From: Candidatus Gastranaerophilales bacterium
Lineage (GTDB): Bacteria > Cyanobacteriota > Vampirovibrionia > Gastranaerophilales > Gastranaerophilaceae
Length of the DNA: 64,000 bases
Assembly: GCA_944324305.1 (NCBI GenBank)
Contig: CALUVV010000001.1
Coordinates: 1 to 64,000, forward strand
Direction: 5' to 3'
Part shown: in pieces, positions 59,732-64,000 of the stretch
Layout: each line of letters begins with the position of its first letter
How positions within the stretch are numbered: position 1 is the stretch's first letter
The notes under the pieces: model-generated
Database searches by the model: none
Seen by the model: the letters and a program-made list of their open reading frames with translations, nothing else
What the model was told of the DNA's origin: nothing
Translations under genes and position numbers: made by a program

Positions 59732-61735
59732 ATGAAAAAGATAAATTCCAGAAAACATATTTTAAGCGCAATCATGTGTATGTGTTTTGCCTTAGCGCTT
59801 CCTGCATCTTTAACCCCTGCAAAAGCTGACCCTTTGGGAGGAGCAGTAATTACCCCCGGAGCCTTTGGAAGTCAGGTCGGTGCCGAAGCCGGAATGAACC
59901 AGGGACACGATATGAATAATTTGCGCAACCAGTTTCAGGATAAATTAAGAGAGGATGATTACCAGTATTATCAGGAAAGAAAAAAACTTGAAAAAGACCC
60001 CGATGCAGGCAATCAGATTATCCAAAACTACAACGGAGGCTCTATTCAGCAGGCTACTGTTGAAGAACTGAATACCAAAGGAGTATTTGTTAATTCAGTA
60101 GAAGTTGCACCGTCTGAAATTCTGACAAAAGAAGAAATTAATAAATTAGTTCAACCTATCGTCGGCAAGAATGTGTTTATTGAAGATATTCAAAAAGTAA
60201 TTGACAGTATCAATAACTTGTACGCCGAAAAAGGTTTTGTAACCGCGAGAGCGTTTCTGCCCGAACAAACCGTTCAAAACGGAAATATTTATATTGCATT
60301 AACCGAAAGTAAAATCGGAAATATTACAGTCGAACAAAATAAATGGACTAAAGACGGATATATTACAAACAGACTTCCGCAAAAAGAAGGTGAACTGTTT
60401 GATATTGTCGAACTGGAAAAAGATGTATTAGATTTTAACAGATACAATGAAGGCGTAAAACTTTCCGCAAACTTAAAAGCGGGTGAAAAACCGGGAACAA
60501 CCGATATCGAGCTGGTTGCAGAAGAGAATTTTCCGTTTCACATAATGGGTATCATGGATAACGCAGGCCGCTACAGTACCGGAAGTATCCGCGGCGGTGC
60601 AATGATTTACGCAGACAGCTTATTCGGACACAGAGACAGAATGTCTTTAGGGTCTTACTTCTCAAGAGGAGCACAGAGCCCGTTCTTTGATTATAACTTC
60701 CCTGTTAATAAAAAAGACGGACGTGTCGGCTTTATGTTCTCATCTACCTTTGCTGATATTAAATACGGTCCGATGACATTCTTAAATCTCGGCAGTAATG
60801 CATATCAATATTCATTGTACTATATGCAGCCCGTTATAAGAAAACCCGGATTAGAATTAAAAACTTACGCCGGAATTAACTACAAAAGAGCAAGAACATT
60901 CTCTAATTTCAGTATGGGAATTCCTGAAGTAGATCAGGCAGTAAGAGATGCAATCGGAAGCACGGATAACGTAACTTCTGCTGAATTGGCTTTGATGTTA
61001 AGAAAAGATACCAAATACGGTATTTGGTATTTAAACCAAAATGCTTATTATTCATTCCCTATATTTAACAGCGACAGAGATAACAATTATTTCAAATATA
61101 GCGGAAGTGCGGTAAGATTACACGATTTCTCTCACGGTATTATCGGACAATTGAGAAGTAATTATCAAATCATACCTGGTGATAAAAGAATTCCTTACTT
61201 AGATCAGATGCAAACAGGCGGTTTGGCTACGGTCAGGGGTTACTCCGAAGGTATGATGATCGGTAAAAACGGTTACTTCATCAGCGGTGAGTTAATGTTT
61301 CCTCTTTTACCGAGAGAAATTACAAGCCCTAAATCAGGTGAAAAAATTCCGTTTATCGGAAAATATGTTAAAGGTGCAATCTTCGCGGATACTGCAGGTA
61401 TTTTCCCGACAGCAAGCGAAGATGTTTATGGCGGAAGCTATTTTGCAGCATCTTTAGGTATGGGTTTAAGAGTTCAGCTGCCCGGAGATTTAAGTGCAAG
61501 ACTGTATTGGGGCTATCCGTTAGTCAGCAACCATTGGGAACCTGACAGAAAATACGGACGTTTCCACTTTGAATTAACACTTGCACCGAATATTGATGCA
61601 TTGTTAGCTTCAAGAAGCACGGCAGCAATACCGAAAACACAGTTCCAGAAAAATGTTGAAGCGGAATACATTAATAACTATGATGATATAAGACATTATG
61701 ATTACTTCCGCGACGGCGGCGGCGGTAATTTATAA
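59732..61735 (+). CDS. TpsB/FhaC-like Omp85-family outer-membrane transporter
   Basis: 667 residues. Signal peptide ~1-32 (ILSAIMCMCFALALPASLTP). A ~75-residue Asp/Gln/Glu-rich helical linker is followed by two POTRA domains (about 115-205 and 205-275: FVNSVEVAPSEILTKEEINK, KGFVTARAFLPEQTVQNGNI, GNITVEQNKWTKDGYI). A C-terminal beta-barrel follows, with the Omp85 motif VRGYSEGMMIGKNG (~residue 510) and a final aromatic strand region FHFELTL followed by ~50 extra residues. The two-POTRA form is that of TpsB proteins of two-partner secretion. No TpsA exoprotein is in the window. Confidence 0.9.
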   Translation: MKKINSRKHILSAIMCMCFALALPASLTPAKADPLGGAVITPGAFGSQVGAEAGMNQGHDMNNLRNQFQDKLREDDYQYYQERKKLEKDPDAGNQIIQNYNGGSIQQATVEELNTKGVFVNSVEVAPSEILTKEEINKLVQPIVGKNVFIEDIQKVIDSINNLYAEKGFVTARAFLPEQTVQNGNIYIALTESKIGNITVEQNKWTKDGYITNRLPQKEGELFDIVELEKDVLDFNRYNEGVKLSANLKAGEKPGTTDIELVAEENFPFHIMGIMDNAGRYSTGSIRGGAMIYADSLFGHRDRMSLGSYFSRGAQSPFFDYNFPVNKKDGRVGFMFSSTFADIKYGPMTFLNLGSNAYQYSLYYMQPVIRKPGLELKTYAGINYKRARTFSNFSMGIPEVDQAVRDAIGSTDNVTSAELALMLRKDTKYGIWYLNQNAYYSFPIFNSDRDNNYFKYSGSAVRLHDFSHGIIGQLRSNYQIIPGDKRIPYLDQMQTGGLATVRGYSEGMMIGKNGYFISGELMFPLLPREITSPKSGEKIPFIGKYVKGAIFADTAGIFPTASEDVYGGSYFAASLGMGLRVQLPGDLSARLYWGYPLVSNHWEPDRKYGRFHFELTLAPNIDALLASRSTAAIPKTQFQKNVEAEYINNYDDIRHYDYFRDGGGGNL

Positions 61736-61758
61736 AAATATATTGAATAAAAAAAATT

Positions 61759-61788
61759 ATGCGGTAACATAAGGTTGCCGCATTTTTA
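61759..61788 (+). terminator. Rho-independent terminator
   Basis: ATGCGGTAAC / GTTGCCGCAT with one G-U pair, followed by TTTTATTT, 23 nt after the Omp85 gene. Confidence 0.78.
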
Positions 61789-61806
61789 TTTCAGGGAGGC
61801 AGCAGT

Positions 61807-62481
61807 ATGACTAGAGCAATATTTATTACGGCAACAGGTACAGATGCGGGAAAAACTTATATTTCCGCACTGATAGTTAAAAAGATGCGGGAACTGGGTT
61901 ATAATTGCGGATACTTTAAACCTGCTTTAAGCGGGGCTGAAATCGTTGACGGTAAAATAATTCCCGGTGATTGTAATTATGTCTTGAAACAGGCTGGAAT
62001 TACCGCACCGCCCGAAAATTATGTGTCTTACATATTTAAAGCGGCAGTATCCCCGCATCTTGCATCTGAAATAGAAAATAATCCGATTAAAATTGAAAAA
62101 ATCAAAGCAGATTTTGCAAGAATAAAAAAAGAATTTGATTACATAGTTGTAGAGGGAGCAGGCGGAATAGTATGCCCTTTTAACCTCGGAAAAGAGAAGC
62201 TTATGCTTCCTGACGTTGTGAAAACGCTGGGGTTAGATGTTATTATTGTTGCATCTGCATCATTAGGGACAATAAATTCAACCGTTCTTACGGCTGAATA
62301 CGCAAAACAGCAGAGTATTAACGTAAAGGGAATAATTTTAAATCAATATGATGAAAAAGATTTAATGCAAAAAGACAATAAAATACAGATTGAAAAATTA
62401 ACCGGAATAAAAGTTATTGCCGCAGTCAAAACAGGAAGCAGCGATATTGAAGATTTGTCAGAAATATTTAAAGAGGTATAA
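61807..62481 (+). CDS. bioD: Dethiobiotin synthetase
   Basis: 224 residues after GGGAGG. P-loop TATGTDAGKTYISALIVKKM at residues 8-27, GYFKPALSGAE and VEGAGGIVCPF are BioD motifs. It closes the ureido ring of dethiobiotin from DAPA, CO2 and ATP. The next gene, bioA, starts 1 nt after the stop and makes its substrate. Confidence 0.95.
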   Translation: MTRAIFITATGTDAGKTYISALIVKKMRELGYNCGYFKPALSGAEIVDGKIIPGDCNYVLKQAGITAPPENYVSYIFKAAVSPHLASEIENNPIKIEKIKADFARIKKEFDYIVVEGAGGIVCPFNLGKEKLMLPDVVKTLGLDVIIVASASLGTINSTVLTAEYAKQQSINVKGIILNQYDEKDLMQKDNKIQIEKLTGIKVIAAVKTGSSDIEDLSEIFKEV

Positions 62482-62482
62482 A

Positions 62483-63835
62483 ATGGAAAACTGGGTTGAA
62501 AAGGATTTAAAATATATATGGCACCCCTGCTCGCAGATGAAAGACTATGAGGAGCTTAAACCTATAGTAATTAAAAAAGGGGAAGGAGTTTACCTTTACG
62601 ATACGGAAGGCAAAAGATATATTGATGTAATAAGTTCGTGGTGGTGCAACCTTTTGGGGCACTGTAATCCTCATATCAGCAATGCGGTAAAAAAACAAGC
62701 GGATGAACTTGAGCATGTTATTTTCGCAAATTTTACCCATACACAGGCAATAAGACTGTGTGAAAGACTTTCAAAACTTCTTCCTGAGGGCTTATGCAAA
62801 TTTAACTTTACCGACAACGGCTCCTCATCTATAGAAGCAGCAATGAAAGTCAGTTTTCAGTATCACGAACAAACAGGAAATCCGCAAAAAACAAGGTTTA
62901 TGGCATTAACCGAGGCTTACCATGGGGAAACAATAGGGGCTTTGTCTGCGGGTGATTGTGACCTTTATACCAAACTTTATAAGCCTATTTTAATGGATAT
63001 TGTAAGAGTACAGGGACCTGACTGCTACAGATGCCCTTACGGCAAGACAAGAGATAATTGTAATTGTGAATGCTTTGAAAAAGCAGAAGAAACATTTGCC
63101 AAATACGGCAATGAAACGGCTGCAATGCTTGTGGAACCGCTGCTTCAAGGTTCTGCAGGAATGAAAATTTATCCCCCGCTCTACCTTAAAAAGTTAAGAA
63201 ACCTCTGTGATAAATATAATGTTCATCTTATTGCCGATGAAATTGCAACAGGTTACGGAAGAACAGGAAAAATGTTTGCATTTGAACATGCAGGTGTTTC
63301 GCCTGACATAATGTGCCTTTCTAAAGGGTTAACAGGCGGATATATGCCTATGGCATTGTTTGTTACAACTCAAAAAATTTATGATGCATTTTATGCCGAT
63401 TACGGTACAGGAAAAGCATTTATGCACAGCCATACTTACAGCGGCAACCCTCTTGCCTGCTCGGCCGCAAATGCTGTTCTGGATATACTTGAGGACGGAA
63501 CTGTTTTAAAACGTGCACAGGAAAATGCAATTTATTTTAATAACTTGATTAAAGAAAAATTTCTTTCACACCCCAATGTCGGAGAAGTTCGTCATATCGG
63601 TTTAATAAATGCCATAGAACTGGTACGGGACAAACAAAGTAAAAAGCCTTTTGACAGTAAATTCAGAACCGGATACCAAATTTACAAAAAGGCTTTGATG
63701 GAGGGAGTTATTTTAAGACCTCTCGGTGATGTCATATATTTCAATCCGCCCTTAATTATGGAAAGAAAAGATATGGATTTTGCCACCGATGCTGCGCTTA
63801 AATGTTTAAACGAAATTTTGCCCGCAGCAAAATAA
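62483..63835 (+). CDS. bioA: Adenosylmethionine-8-amino-7-oxononanoate aminotransferase
   Basis: 450 residues from the ATG at 62483 (GAGG 8 nt upstream), 1 nt after bioD. WHPCSQMKDYEELKPIVIKK at the start is BioA-specific; FTDNGSSSIEAAMKVSFQY, the PLP Asp in LIADEIATGYGRTGKMFAFE and the Schiff-base Lys in MCLSKGLTGGYMPM follow. It transaminates KAPA to DAPA, with SAM as amino donor. Confidence 0.95.
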   Translation: MENWVEKDLKYIWHPCSQMKDYEELKPIVIKKGEGVYLYDTEGKRYIDVISSWWCNLLGHCNPHISNAVKKQADELEHVIFANFTHTQAIRLCERLSKLLPEGLCKFNFTDNGSSSIEAAMKVSFQYHEQTGNPQKTRFMALTEAYHGETIGALSAGDCDLYTKLYKPILMDIVRVQGPDCYRCPYGKTRDNCNCECFEKAEETFAKYGNETAAMLVEPLLQGSAGMKIYPPLYLKKLRNLCDKYNVHLIADEIATGYGRTGKMFAFEHAGVSPDIMCLSKGLTGGYMPMALFVTTQKIYDAFYADYGTGKAFMHSHTYSGNPLACSAANAVLDILEDGTVLKRAQENAIYFNNLIKEKFLSHPNVGEVRHIGLINAIELVRDKQSKKPFDSKFRTGYQIYKKALMEGVILRPLGDVIYFNPPLIMERKDMDFATDAALKCLNEILPAAK

Positions 63836-63955
63836 TGCGTTAAACATATAACGTACAACTTACACTTGTTAAATCAGATACCTGCACACTCTCAAAAATC
63901 TTTGACGAAAAAAGGAACTCTCAATATTTTACTTCGTCTAAAATTTTAAAGGAAC

Positions 63956-64000
63956 TTATCCTTCAGTTGTTAATTCTTCCCAGATGCTCGGTACTACGAT
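63956..64000 (-). CDS. Possible C-terminal end of a gene beyond the right edge
   Basis: On the minus strand the last bases encode 14 residues (IVVPSIWEELTTEG) then TAA at 63956-63958. The spacer to bioA is gene-free and the stretch reads like a protein end. Too short to name. Confidence 0.3.
   Translation of the reverse strand: MVVPSIWEELTTEG

Overview
The window is AT-rich DNA from a Gram-negative, fermentative bacterium. It carries lipid A and outer-membrane genes (lpxK, an MsbA-type flippase, an MlaD/MCE protein, a Skp-like chaperone, a TpsB-type Omp85 porin). It also carries a trimeric electron-bifurcating [FeFe]-hydrogenase operon, an anaerobe-type rubredoxin, and prepilin-like proteins with an FTLAEVL cleavage motif. 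Together with many small lineage-specific proteins that begin with an N-x-F-K/G-G/S motif, this best fits the non-photosynthetic gut cyanobacterial relatives (Vampirovibrionia/Melainabacteria, Gastranaerophilales). That assignment is an inference, not proven from this window.

Layout. 1-6.7 kb: a minus-strand operon with a TolC-like outer-membrane factor, two nearly identical membrane-anchored beta-propeller proteins and a large RTX calcium-binding protein that runs off the left edge. 6.9-8.1 kb: a glycosyltransferase. 8.2-13 kb: an accessory zone with a nuclease relic, three XRE regulators, a LuxR-tailed protein, a DUF4917/SIR2-like gene, IS relics and repeats. 13-22.8 kb: two facing redox operons built from the same parts (flavin reductase, aldo/keto reductase, SDR or Cys-nucleophile hydrolases). 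One is headed by a frameshifted TetR gene. The other is tied to a LysR gene and an EamA exporter by a duplicated 58-bp promoter/operator. 22.9-26.1 kb: a second accessory zone with a broken metallopeptidase, a second DUF4917 gene, IS21-like end relics and a nitroreductase. 26.3-64 kb: mostly housekeeping genes (tRNAs, mnmG, rnhB, rbgA, rplS, UDP-glucose dehydrogenase, msbA, coaE, a pseudouridine synthase, yidC, queA, lpxK, nth, hydrogenase, bioD-bioA), interleaved with small lineage-specific secreted or envelope proteins, CHAP-like hydrolases and HExxH proteins.

The most unusual signal is a set of four C10 tracts (32672, 46436, 53370, 54437), all with C on the plus strand, three of them inside the same 16-mer. 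In three genes (two prepilins and a membrane metallopeptidase) the tract leaves the well-formed start out of frame by one base, so that 11 or 8 Cs would give a complete protein. In the fourth gene 10 Cs are in frame. This looks like a phase-variable (contingency) set acting on surface proteins, although homopolymer miscalling must be excluded. A second signal is a recurrent promoter-like element (GCAA plus an A/T tract, with a TATA-type box 24-25 nt downstream) before many of the lineage-specific genes, unlike the TTGACA-type promoters seen at the tRNA genes.
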